A DNA stretch of 11,525 bases from Deltaproteobacteria bacterium (GTDB lineage: Bacteria; Desulfobacterota; DSM-4660; Desulfatiglandales; Desulfatiglandaceae): contig JAFCZI010000043.1 in assembly GCA_019314425.1 (NCBI GenBank), positions 1 to 11,525 of the forward strand, in the 5' to 3' direction. Below are positions 1 to 6,559 of this stretch, one piece after another. Made by a program: the position numbers and the translations under genes. The notes under the pieces were generated by a model. It ran no database searches. It worked only from the letters and a program-made list of their open reading frames with translations, and was not told where the DNA came from. Each line of letters opens with the position of its first letter. The stretch's first letter is position 1.

Positions 1-2
1 TC

Positions 3-944
3 CTGCCAGCCCTGATCCTGACTTATGTTTTATGCGGGACCCTGGACTTTCAACTGGGGGATATCCACAAAGGAATTTTTCCGGCCGATGCCAATCCGGT
101 GTTGCTGATTGTGATCTATGTCCTGTTCCTGGCGGGCCTTACCAAGACGGCTATTATGCCGCTGCACAGCTGGCTGCCATCGGCCATGGTGGCGCCCACG
201 CCGGTCTCCGGACTGCTGCACGCGGTGGCCGTGGTCAAGGCCGGCGCCTTTTCCGTGTGCCGGATCATGCTCTCCTGTTTCGGCCTGGATTCCCTGCATG
301 ATCTGGGACTGGGCATGCCCACGGCCTATGTGGCGGGATTCACCATCATCGCGGCCGCCCTGATCGCGCTTACCAAGGACGACATCAAGGCACGGATCGC
401 TTACAGCACCGTGAGCCATCTTTCCTACATTGTTATGGGTGTTGCCATGCTGACCCAGGGGGGTGTGGAGGGGGGCGTGTCGGCCATTGCCCACGACGCC
501 TTTCCCAAGATCACGCTGTTTTTCGCTGCCGGCTGCATCATGGTGGTGACCGGCTCCAAAAAAATCAGCCTCATGAACGGGCTGGGCCGCCGCATGCCCT
601 GGACTTTCGGGGCCTTTGCCCTGGCCACGCTCTCCTTTATCGGGCTGGCGCCGGCCAGCGGTTTTTTAAGTAAATTCTACCTGATCACCGGGGCCACGGA
701 CGCAGGGCAAACCGTGCTCATGTTTGTCATTCTGGCCAGCGTTCTGTTGAATATGGCCTACTTCGGCCCCATCGTCATCAGAGGGTTTTTTATGCCCCCC
801 GTAAAAAACGTGGATATGAGCCAATATGCCGAAGCCCCGAAAACCATGGTGGTTCCCATGTTCGTGATCGCCATATTGTCGATCCTCATCGGGTTTTACC
901 CACAGACCTTTGTCAGTTTTGTGGATGTTTATGGAAAATTCTAG
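3..944 (+). CDS. MrpD-like antiporter/complex I membrane subunit (5' partial)
   Basis: The reading frame is open to the left edge, so this is the C-terminal 313 residues of a longer protein of roughly 480-500 aa; an internal GTG near base 99 is not the start. It belongs to the proton-conducting antiporter-like family shared by MrpD, NuoL/M/N and membrane-bound hydrogenases. The TM7 motif TKTAIMPLHSWLPSAM carries the conserved Lys (visible residue 48), followed by the MrpD-like stretch VAPTPVSGLLHAVAVVKAG with the TM8 Lys (79). Also present are SHLSY (His 139), AHDAFPKITLFFAAG (His 164) and the TM12 GFLSKF Lys (224), so the visible ion path looks intact. The LLHAVAVVKAG segment resembles MrpD more than NuoM, which is why I call it MrpD-like. 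It sits 12 bp before the next gene, in one operon with three more paralogues. Membrane location is clear; the transported ion (H+ or Na+) and the parent complex cannot be decided here. Confidence 0.88.
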   Translation: MPALILTYVLCGTLDFQLGDIHKGIFPADANPVLLIVIYVLFLAGLTKTAIMPLHSWLPSAMVAPTPVSGLLHAVAVVKAGAFSVCRIMLSCFGLDSLHDLGLGMPTAYVAGFTIIAAALIALTKDDIKARIAYSTVSHLSYIVMGVAMLTQGGVEGGVSAIAHDAFPKITLFFAAGCIMVVTGSKKISLMNGLGRRMPWTFGAFALATLSFIGLAPASGFLSKFYLITGATDAGQTVLMFVILASVLLNMAYFGPIVIRGFFMPPVKNVDMSQYAEAPKTMVVPMFVIAILSILIGFYPQTFVSFVDVYGKF

Positions 945-956
945 AGATAAAAGACC

Positions 957-2741
957 ATGAACTTCATCGAAGGCAGTTTCCTGCACCCGGCCACGCCCTT
1001 TGTTCTTCTGGGGCTTATCCTCCCGTTCCTTCGGGGCGGCGGCTGGAGGCCCCTGCTCTTCATACCGCCCGTCGTGGCCATTTTCCTGGCCCTGCAACTG
1101 CAGGTGGGCCGCTACTGGGAGGTGGATTATGTGGGTCAGGTGCTGGTGCTCGGCCGGGTGGATGCCCTGTCTCTTCCCTTTATCATCCTGTTTGCGTTCA
1201 TGACCCTTATTTGCACCACCTTTTCATTTCACGTGCGTGACAAAGCCCAACATGTGGCGGCACTTTTTTTCATGGCAGGCGCTTTTGGCAGTGTCCTGGC
1301 AGGGGACTACTGGACCCTTTACATTTTCTGGCAGGGCATGACCGTGTCTTCGTCCTTCCTCATCTGGTTGAACCGCAGCCCCGATGCATCTAAAACGGGT
1401 TTTCTGTACATGATGCTCCTGCTGTTGAGTAGTGTTCTGCTGCTGGCGGGCATTCTCCTGAGGGAGAGGGTATTGGGCAACTTCCTTTTCAGTTCAGCGG
1501 ATGCCGATCTCATGTGGCATTTTGACTGGTTGATTCTGGGGGCTTTTGCCATTAACGCCGCTGTCATTCCGCTGCACGCATGGATGACCCAGGGGATTCC
1601 GAAAGCCACCATTCCCGGCGCGGTTTTTTTATCCATATTTGGCATCAAAACAGCTGTCTATGCCATGGCCCGCTGTTTTGCAGGTCTTGATCTGCTCATT
1701 ATCCTGGGGGTTTGCACAGCGCTTTATGGGGCCGTGTATGCTATTTTTTCCAACAATATCAGAAGAATCCTCGCCTATCTCCTGATCTCACAGGTGGGAC
1801 TGATGATAATGGGTATCGGCATGAACTCAAAAGCGGCCCTGAATGGCGCCATTGCTCTGGCATACGCCCATACTTTCTATATGGCGCTCCTTTTGATGGC
1901 TATGGGGTCCGTCATTTATGCCACCCACGAGGAACTCCTGGGACGAATGGGAAACCTTTTCCGCAAACTTCCCTTTGTTGCCGCCTTAACCCTCATGGGG
2001 ATACTTGCCCTTTGTGCTGTACCTTTTTTCAGCGGCTTTACGGGCGTTTCCTTGATTTTTGAAGAGGCCCTGAAACTTCAAACGCCCATACCGGGTGAGT
2101 TTCTGGTGCCGGTACTGGCTTTGGCCATGATACTGATAATTCTGGGGGGGGTGAGGCTCCCTTTTTTCCTGTTCCGGTCCGAAAGCACTGAAACCAAAGA
2201 ATCCCTGCAGCCCCTGCCCGGAAACATGTTGGTGGCCATGGGTATGGCCGGGGCTTTCTGCCTGCTTCAGGGGATCTTTCCGGAGGTGCTCAACCGGCAC
2301 CTGCCATATCCGTTGGAGGAGCGCTCCCTGACCCTCTTTAAACTGGCTGTCGGCTTTCTCTTTCCGGCGGCCACTCTCCTGTTGTTCATTTTTCTGCGGC
2401 CGCTGTTACGCCCCGGAACCAACGAACTGCCGGATTTTGAATGGCTTTATAGGTTGATCGGCCGCAGCATCATGGCTCTGTTCTCAAAGCCTCTTTCGTG
2501 GATGGATGGCATCTGGTCGGAAATATACCGCACTGTTTTTTTAAGGGCTTTTTATTTTTTGACGCGTATCTCAGATTTTTTTGATCGAAGCGGCATTGAC
2601 GGGGCTGTGAACCAAACGGCTGCATCCGTCATGTTTTTGAGCAGAATTTCAACCCGGCTTCAAAGCGGCCGATTGCAGGATCAGCTGGCTTGGATGATGT
2701 TGCTGGCCCTGGCTGTTTTTGCCCTCATCTGGTTCTGGTGA
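957..2741 (+). CDS. NuoL-like antiporter subunit with lost proton-path residues
   Basis: This 594-aa polytopic membrane protein is close to the usual NuoL length (about 610 aa). Residues 60-400 form the antiporter-like core, recognisable from IPLHAWM (204-210), GIKTAVYAMAR (229-239), SNNIRRILAY (265-274) and SGF (359-361). Residues about 495-594 form a NuoL-type C-terminal extension with a long amphipathic stretch and a last TM helix; DGAVN and SRISTRLQSGRLQ before that helix are typical of NuoL. The active-site residues are unusual. By alignment from memory to E. coli NuoL, the TM5 Glu is Gln126 (IFWQGM), the TM7 Lys is Asn200 (AINAAVIPLH), the TM11 Lys is Met309 and the TM12 Lys is Val364 (SGFTGVS). 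Lys231 in TM8 and His305 remain. It may be a structural or regulatory subunit rather than a full pump. The ATG start follows a weak Shine-Dalgarno sequence; the next gene starts 6 bp downstream. Confidence 0.88.
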   Translation: MNFIEGSFLHPATPFVLLGLILPFLRGGGWRPLLFIPPVVAIFLALQLQVGRYWEVDYVGQVLVLGRVDALSLPFIILFAFMTLICTTFSFHVRDKAQHVAALFFMAGAFGSVLAGDYWTLYIFWQGMTVSSSFLIWLNRSPDASKTGFLYMMLLLLSSVLLLAGILLRERVLGNFLFSSADADLMWHFDWLILGAFAINAAVIPLHAWMTQGIPKATIPGAVFLSIFGIKTAVYAMARCFAGLDLLIILGVCTALYGAVYAIFSNNIRRILAYLLISQVGLMIMGIGMNSKAALNGAIALAYAHTFYMALLLMAMGSVIYATHEELLGRMGNLFRKLPFVAALTLMGILALCAVPFFSGFTGVSLIFEEALKLQTPIPGEFLVPVLALAMILIILGGVRLPFFLFRSESTETKESLQPLPGNMLVAMGMAGAFCLLQGIFPEVLNRHLPYPLEERSLTLFKLAVGFLFPAATLLLFIFLRPLLRPGTNELPDFEWLYRLIGRSIMALFSKPLSWMDGIWSEIYRTVFLRAFYFLTRISDFFDRSGIDGAVNQTAASVMFLSRISTRLQSGRLQDQLAWMMLLALAVFALIWFW

Positions 2742-2747
2742 TTCAAT

Positions 2748-4301
2748 ATGATTGAAGCGCATTTTCCCATTCTCACCTGCCTGATTCTGCTGCCGCTCCT
2801 GGGTTGCCTTGGCATGCTCTTTTTTAAGAACCCTCAGGCCATTCGTCGCTGGGCGCTCGGGGTGTCTCTGGCGGAGATGCTCATGGGGCTTTTCCTGCTC
2901 CAATTCCAGATGGGATCGGCGGACTTCCAGTTTGTGGAATCGGTGCCATGGGTTCCCACCTGGGGCTTGCAATATTTCCTGGGAGTGGATGGCATCAGTC
3001 TGTTCATGGTGGCATTGACCCTTCTCATGTTTCCCCTTTGCATTATCTGTTCGTGGACCTCTATCACTACCCGGGTGAGGGAATTTCACATCTGCCTTTT
3101 TGTTCTCATTTCAGCCCTGATCGGGGTTTTTTCAGCCCTGGACCTGGTCCTTTTCTACCTGTTCTGGGAGGCTGTTCTGATCCCCACCTATCTACTGATT
3201 TCCCTGTGGGGAGGCCCTCAAAGGGACCATGCCGCGCTGAAGTTTATTTTGTACACCCTGGCGGGCAGCGTGCTTCTTCTGGTGGCGGTTATCGCTTTTC
3301 GCATGGAAGGCGGCTCTTTTTCCATCCCCGCGCTCATGGCACACTCTTTTTCCGTTAATTTCCAGAAATGGACGTTTCTGATCATGGCGCTGGCTTTCGC
3401 GGTGAAGGTCCCCCTCTTTCCTTTTCACACCTGGTTGCCGGCGGCATACGGGCAGGCTCCCATCGCCGGCAGTATCCTTCTGTCTGCCGTCATGGCTAAA
3501 ATGGGGGCCTACGGGTTTCTGCGCCTGGCCCTGCCACTGACCCCCGAAGCCGCCCACTTTTTTGCGCCCCTGATCATCGCCATGTCGATTTGCTCCATTC
3601 TTTACGGGGGCCTCCTGGCATTCGCCCAGTCAAACCTCAAGAAAATCATTGCCTACTCTTCCCTGGGGCACATGGGGTTTATTATCCTGGGGATTTTCCT
3701 CTTTAACTTCAATGGGGTGCAGGGGTCACTGATCCAGATGGTCAATCACGGTATCACCACCGGTGCGCTCTTTGCTATGGTGGGGATCCTTTACCAGCGG
3801 AGCCGAAGCCATGAAATATCGGAAAACCTGGGGTTGGGAAAATTCTTACCGGCGTTCATGGGCTTCTGGGGACTATTCGCCTTTGCGGGCTTTGCCTTTC
3901 CGGGCACCAACAATTTTGTGGGAGAATTCCTGATTCTGGCAGGGGCCTTTGAAAGAAATCTGTGGCTGGGCGCTGTTGCCGTGCCGGGGGCGCTGCTGGC
4001 AGCGGCCTACATGCTTCGACCCACCCAGAAAATGACCTGGGGCGAGCCGTCAAAGGCAAAAGAGTGGCGGGATATGGGTGGCCGGGAGTGGGCCTGTCTG
4101 CTCCCTATGGCATTTCTGGTGCTCTACCTGGGGTTAGCGCCCACGCTTTGTTTGAAAATCATGAACCCCACATTGAACCACCTGATTTCGGCATTTCAAT
4201 CCAGAGTACCGGTGACGCTTTCCATAGATAAAAACCTTTTTTCACCTGTAAAAAATTCGGAAAATCCGAACGGAAAATCAATGGGGGGATCCCAGCCATG
4301 A
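2748..4301 (+). CDS. nuoM: NuoM-like proton-pumping membrane subunit
   Basis: A 517-aa integral membrane protein with about 14 predicted TM helices, matching the usual NuoM/ND4 length. Each half-channel residue expected of an active pump is visible: Glu141 in TM5 (YLFWEAVLIPTYLL), Lys220 in TM7 (AFAVKVPLFPFHTWLP), Lys251 in TM8 (AVMAKMGAYGFLR), His308 (YSSLGHMGF), His334 (MVNHGITTGALF) and Glu393 in TM12 (NNFVGEFLIL). The Glu rather than Lys in TM12, together with FHTWLPAAYGQAP, is NuoM-like. It would be a central antiporter-like subunit of a complex I-type or Mrp-like membrane arm. The ATG lies 6 bp after the preceding stop, and the last codons overlap the next gene by ATGA. The C-terminal tail (about 490-517) is polar and probably cytoplasmic. 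The family call is firm; membership of a true NADH-linked complex I is inferred. Confidence 0.92.
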   Translation: MIEAHFPILTCLILLPLLGCLGMLFFKNPQAIRRWALGVSLAEMLMGLFLLQFQMGSADFQFVESVPWVPTWGLQYFLGVDGISLFMVALTLLMFPLCIICSWTSITTRVREFHICLFVLISALIGVFSALDLVLFYLFWEAVLIPTYLLISLWGGPQRDHAALKFILYTLAGSVLLLVAVIAFRMEGGSFSIPALMAHSFSVNFQKWTFLIMALAFAVKVPLFPFHTWLPAAYGQAPIAGSILLSAVMAKMGAYGFLRLALPLTPEAAHFFAPLIIAMSICSILYGGLLAFAQSNLKKIIAYSSLGHMGFIILGIFLFNFNGVQGSLIQMVNHGITTGALFAMVGILYQRSRSHEISENLGLGKFLPAFMGFWGLFAFAGFAFPGTNNFVGEFLILAGAFERNLWLGAVAVPGALLAAAYMLRPTQKMTWGEPSKAKEWRDMGGREWACLLPMAFLVLYLGLAPTLCLKIMNPTLNHLISAFQSRVPVTLSIDKNLFSPVKNSENPNGKSMGGSQP

Positions 4302-5707
4302 CCCTTCAGCTGATATTCCCCGAACTGTTCCAACTCCTGATTGTGGCGGGACTTTTTCTGCAAAGCGTACTCCAGGGGGATCGGGCCGTTCAATTGAAAA
4401 AATGGTTGCCCTGGGCCGCCGGCCTGAGTGTTCTGGTGGCGCTGGCATCCCTGGGACAAAACGGGCTGCTGTTTGGCCAAACGTATCAGGTGGATCGTTT
4501 AAGCCAGTTCTTTAAAATGACCGTGAGTCTGGGTTTTTTCCTGACGGTCATAAATGGTGTGGAACAACCGTTGCTGGAAAAGGAAAAACAGTGTGATTAT
4601 TTCCTCTTCATGGCCCTTTCCGCCTGGGGATTGATGCTGCTCTGCTCCACCGTGGAACTGATCAGCATCTATCTGGCCCTGGAACTGGCATCCTTCAGCC
4701 TCTTTCCCCTGGTCCCGCTACGGACGAAAAGCCTATCTGCGGCTGAAGCCGCCATCAAATATATGTTTATCGGCGGCGTGGCCACCGCTGTAGGGCTGTT
4801 CGGATTTTCATATATCCTGGCGGCCCAACACACCACCGATCTCAATCAACTGGTGTACCTGTCATGGTCCTGGTCTCACAGTCCCATGGCGGTTTTGGGG
4901 TTGACCCTGTTTCTCTCGGGGCTGTTGTTCAAACTGGCGTTTTTTCCGTTTCATTTCTGGGCACCCGATGTCTATGAGGGGGCTGGCAATGAAACCGCCG
5001 CCTATATTGCGGTACTCCCCAAGGTGGGTGCTGTGGCGGTACTGCTTCGCTTTACACCGCTGTTGAAACCGGGAATGGAAATCACCACCATCCTGGCTGT
5101 ATTGGCCGCCGTTTCCATGACCTACGGAAACCTCGCGGCCCTTGTGCAAAAAGATGTGAAACGCCTGCTGGGTTATTCGGCCATCGCCCATGCCGGTTAC
5201 CTTATGGTGGGGGTGGTGGCGGGAACGCCCATGGGGGTGGCGGCTACGGCATTCTACGCTTTCGCCTATGTCCTCATGACCTTTGCCTGTTTCTGGGTGA
5301 TTTGCCGAGAATCGGTAGACGGCAGAAACCTGAAGCTGGAAGATTTAAGCGGTCTCTCCAGGCGTTCCCCCGGCCTCGCCCTGGTTTTGGCCGTGGGGGC
5401 CGTGGCGCTGGTGGGCCTGCCCCCGACGGCAGGGTTCATGGGTAAGTTTTTTCTGCTTTCCGCCGCCTGGAACCGAGGTTTCAACTGGCTGGTGGTGATT
5501 GCGGCCGCCAACGTGGCCATCGCCCTTTTTTACTATTTGAATCTGGTGCGGTACGCCTATACAACACAAAGCCCGGAGAGGGGGGTAACTTCCGGGGCAA
5601 AAGGCTACAGTCCCTTTTTCAGCCTTTCCGGAGGTCTTTTTCTGGCGGGGTTGATTATCCTGTTCGGTATCCTGCCGGAGCTGGTCTTCAAGCTGTTGAT
5701 GCCTTGA
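4298..5707 (+). CDS. nuoN: NuoN-like proton-pumping membrane subunit
   Basis: A 469-aa polytopic membrane protein, close to bacterial NuoN (about 480 aa). Motifs in order are Glu129 in TM5 (YLALELASFSLF), Lys212 in TM7 (LFKLAFFPFHFWAPDVYEG), Lys242 in TM8 (VLPKVGAVAVL), His298 (YSAIAHAGY) and Lys383 in TM12 (GFMGKFFLL). The PFHFWAPDVYEGA block is diagnostic for NuoN, and the proton path looks complete. The ATG start at 4298 overlaps the NuoM stop by four bases and has a G-rich Shine-Dalgarno (GGGGGGA) about 9 bases upstream inside nuoM, which points to translational coupling. In complex I, NuoN sits nearest the NuoK/J/H core, but here it is the last gene of the visible operon; a possible weak terminator and then the aromatic operon's promoter follow. 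Confidence 0.92.
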   Translation: MTLQLIFPELFQLLIVAGLFLQSVLQGDRAVQLKKWLPWAAGLSVLVALASLGQNGLLFGQTYQVDRLSQFFKMTVSLGFFLTVINGVEQPLLEKEKQCDYFLFMALSAWGLMLLCSTVELISIYLALELASFSLFPLVPLRTKSLSAAEAAIKYMFIGGVATAVGLFGFSYILAAQHTTDLNQLVYLSWSWSHSPMAVLGLTLFLSGLLFKLAFFPFHFWAPDVYEGAGNETAAYIAVLPKVGAVAVLLRFTPLLKPGMEITTILAVLAAVSMTYGNLAALVQKDVKRLLGYSAIAHAGYLMVGVVAGTPMGVAATAFYAFAYVLMTFACFWVICRESVDGRNLKLEDLSGLSRRSPGLALVLAVGAVALVGLPPTAGFMGKFFLLSAAWNRGFNWLVVIAAANVAIALFYYLNLVRYAYTTQSPERGVTSGAKGYSPFFSLSGGLFLAGLIILFGILPELVFKLLMP

Positions 5708-5739
5708 CCCGTGTCCTGGTGAGAGGGTTCGATTTTTTT
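5706..5739 (+). terminator. Possible weak intrinsic terminator after nuoN
   Basis: Starting at the nuoN stop codon, ACCC (5707-5710) can pair with GGGT (5725-5728), with one further G-U pair. The helix has 4-5 bp and a 14-nt loop, followed three bases later by seven T's (5733-5739). The stem is short and alternative folds exist, so it may not work as a terminator. The T-tract also lies directly upstream of the -35 hexamer of the next promoter and could act there as an AT-rich upstream element. Confidence 0.28.
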
Positions 5740-5740
5740 C

Positions 5741-5769
5741 TTGACAACACCTTCCAAATGATTTCTAAT
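5741..5769 (+). promoter_or_regulatory. Sigma70-type promoter of the aromatic operon
   Basis: A perfect -35 hexamer TTGACA (5741-5746) is followed by exactly 17 bp and a -10 hexamer TCTAAT (5764-5769), one mismatch from TATAAT. A run of seven T's sits directly upstream. Transcription would start around 5776-5778, giving a leader of about 190 nt before aroK. It lies between two co-directional blocks, immediately ahead of the leader peptide and terminator, as expected for the promoter of an attenuated operon. No start site was measured; the call rests on consensus match, spacing and context. Confidence 0.8.
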
Positions 5770-5810
5770 GATCCCCATTATTTAACTTAAACGAGAGAAA
5801 GTAGCGGAAC

Positions 5811-5876
5811 ATGTTTGAGAACCGATCATGGCAGGATTTTTATCTTTATTGTTTTGGAGGTCCATCCATGGTTTGA
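5811..5876 (+). CDS. Aromatic-rich leader peptide (21 aa)
   Basis: A 21-codon reading frame from ATG to TGA, about 35 nt downstream of the predicted transcription start. Six residues are aromatic: Phe2, Trp7, Phe10, Tyr11, Tyr13 and Phe15, with the dense core WQDFYLYCF at residues 7-15. That is far above the usual frequency and covers all three aromatic amino acids, which are the end products fed by the operon downstream. The purine-rich GAGAGAAAG near 5793-5801 is an imperfect, somewhat distant ribosome-binding site. The peptide is probably only a sensor of tRNA charging; a function as a free peptide is not implied. The stop codon sits at the end of RNA region 2, as expected for an attenuator. 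E. coli pheL and trpL are analogues in design, not in sequence. Confidence 0.82.
   Translation: MFENRSWQDFYLYCFGGPSMV
5820..5873 (+). promoter_or_regulatory. Attenuator 1:2 helix (anti-antiterminator)
   Basis: Two registers are possible. In one, GATCATGG (5824-5831) pairs with CCATGGTT (5866-5873) in 8 contiguous pairs, two of them G-U. In the other, AACCG (5820-5824) pairs with TGGTT (5869-5873) and ATGG (5828-5831) with CCAT (5862-5865), around a 3x3 internal loop. Either one uses up most of the sequence needed for the antiterminator. The loop holds the core aromatic codons Phe10 to Phe15. Pairing was worked out by hand, without energy calculation. Confidence 0.65.
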
Positions 5877-5909
5877 GATGCTGTTTCTTGTCATTTCCAA
5901 AGCCGTGGA
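5865..5909 (+). promoter_or_regulatory. Attenuator 2:3 helix (antiterminator)
   Basis: TCCATGGTTT (5865-5874) pairs with AAGCCGTGGA (5900-5909) in ten contiguous base pairs, two of them G-U, around a 25-nt loop. It occupies nearly the whole left arm of the terminator, so the two structures cannot coexist. Region 2 is in effect a degenerate copy of the terminator's right arm (TCCACGGCTT), differing at two positions that become wobble pairs. This makes it slightly weaker than the terminator, as expected for a default-off switch. Confidence 0.75.
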
Positions 5910-5940
5910 CGTCTTCAAACGCTTCCACGGCTTTTTTTTT
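5899..5940 (+). terminator. Attenuator intrinsic terminator
   Basis: AAAGCCGTGGA (5899-5909) is perfectly complementary to TCCACGGCTTT (5924-5934), giving an 11-bp stem. The stem is extended past a 2-nt bulge by CGT:ACG (5910-5912 with 5919-5921) and closed by the loop CTTCAA. Nine consecutive T's (5932-5940) follow the GC-rich part. It lies 26 bases before the aroK start and after the leader peptide, so it acts inside the aro transcript rather than ending the nuo block, although it could also stop read-through from upstream. Confidence 0.88.
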
Positions 5941-5966
5941 GGGGAAAAACTTTCAGGGTTATTGAC

Positions 5967-6524
5967 ATGAATATTGTTTTAATCGGATACCGGTGCAGCG
6001 GAAAAAGTGTGGTGGGGAAAACCCTGGCCCATGACCTGAGGGTGGAACTGGTGGATACGGATCGGGTTCTGGAAGAGCGCGTTGGATCCACCATCCCCGA
6101 TTACGTGGCTGAAAAAGGGTGGGAATCTTTCCGGATGCTGGAGAAAATCATTATTCGTTCCGTTTCAAATTACGACCAGCAGGTAATTGCCACCGGGGGT
6201 GGCGTGGTGCTGAATTGGGACAATGTGCGAAACTTGAAGAAATCGGGATGGGTGGTCTGGCTGCAGGCGAGTATCCCGGCCATCCTGGAACGGATGACGC
6301 AGGATGAGCGTTCGGGCCGGACTCGACCGGGGCTGTCAGGGGAAGACCCCATGGCGGAGATCGAACAAATCCTGGGTCAACGAACCGCTCTTTATGAGCG
6401 GGCCTGCGATTACGCTGTCAAAACGGACCAGCAATCCCCCGAGGCGGTGGCACGTGAAATCATACAATCCATGCCCGTGCAGGATAGCGAGAACCACAGG
6501 AGATTGTCCGTGCAGCAGCATTAA
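5967..6524 (+). CDS. aroK: Shikimate kinase
   Basis: A 185-aa cytoplasmic P-loop kinase that phosphorylates shikimate to shikimate 3-phosphate with ATP. The Walker A motif is GYRCSGKS (7-14). The shikimate- and Mg-binding DTD is at 30-32, ESFR with the shikimate Arg56 at 53-56, the ATGGG shikimate-binding loop at 75-79, lid arginines at 115-120 (RSGRTR), and Arg139 in GQRTALYE. Length is close to the usual 170-180 aa; the polar C-terminal tail after 168 looks non-conserved. The ATG has AGGG 8 bases upstream and is the first start after the attenuator terminator, making aroK the first structural gene of the operon. I use aroK rather than aroL because there is one copy and no evidence of the tyrR-linked form. 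Confidence 0.95.
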   Translation: MNIVLIGYRCSGKSVVGKTLAHDLRVELVDTDRVLEERVGSTIPDYVAEKGWESFRMLEKIIIRSVSNYDQQVIATGGGVVLNWDNVRNLKKSGWVVWLQASIPAILERMTQDERSGRTRPGLSGEDPMAEIEQILGQRTALYERACDYAVKTDQQSPEAVAREIIQSMPVQDSENHRRLSVQQH

Positions 6525-6559
6525 ACCCATAACCCATAACCAAAAAGGACCAGAACCCC

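Larger units (their letters stand above)
5776..5966 (+). promoter_or_regulatory. Ribosome-mediated transcription attenuator (aromatic leader)
   Basis: The leader between the promoter and aroK has every part of a trp/phe-type attenuator. Region 1 (5820-5831) lies in the early codons of the leader peptide and spans the Trp codon. Region 2 (5862-5874) ends at the first base of the leader stop codon. Region 3 (5899-5909) is the left arm of the terminator, and region 4 (5924-5934) its right arm followed by T's. Regions 1:2, 2:3 and 3:4 can each pair and are mutually exclusive in the expected order. Inferred logic: when charged Trp, Phe or Tyr tRNA is scarce, the ribosome stalls over region 1, 2:3 forms and the operon is transcribed. 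When supply is good, the ribosome reaches the stop, covers region 2 and the 3:4 terminator forms. With no translation, 1:2 favours termination. No T-box or riboswitch consensus is evident. Confidence 0.82.

Noticed and set aside
5776..5966. T-box, other riboswitch, or stand-alone small RNA in the aroK leader
   Set aside because: I see no T-box sequence or known riboswitch core, and the translated aromatic-rich frame with competing helices explains the region better. A released terminated leader RNA would exist, but a separate function is not supported.
5962..5967. Second TTGACA just at the aroK start as a promoter
   Set aside because: No suitable -10 hexamer follows at proper spacing, and it would place the transcript start inside aroK.
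6525..6542. Tandem ACCCATA repeat between aroK and aroC
   Set aside because: Only two short copies in a 35-bp gap, with no symmetry or T-tract; most likely chance.
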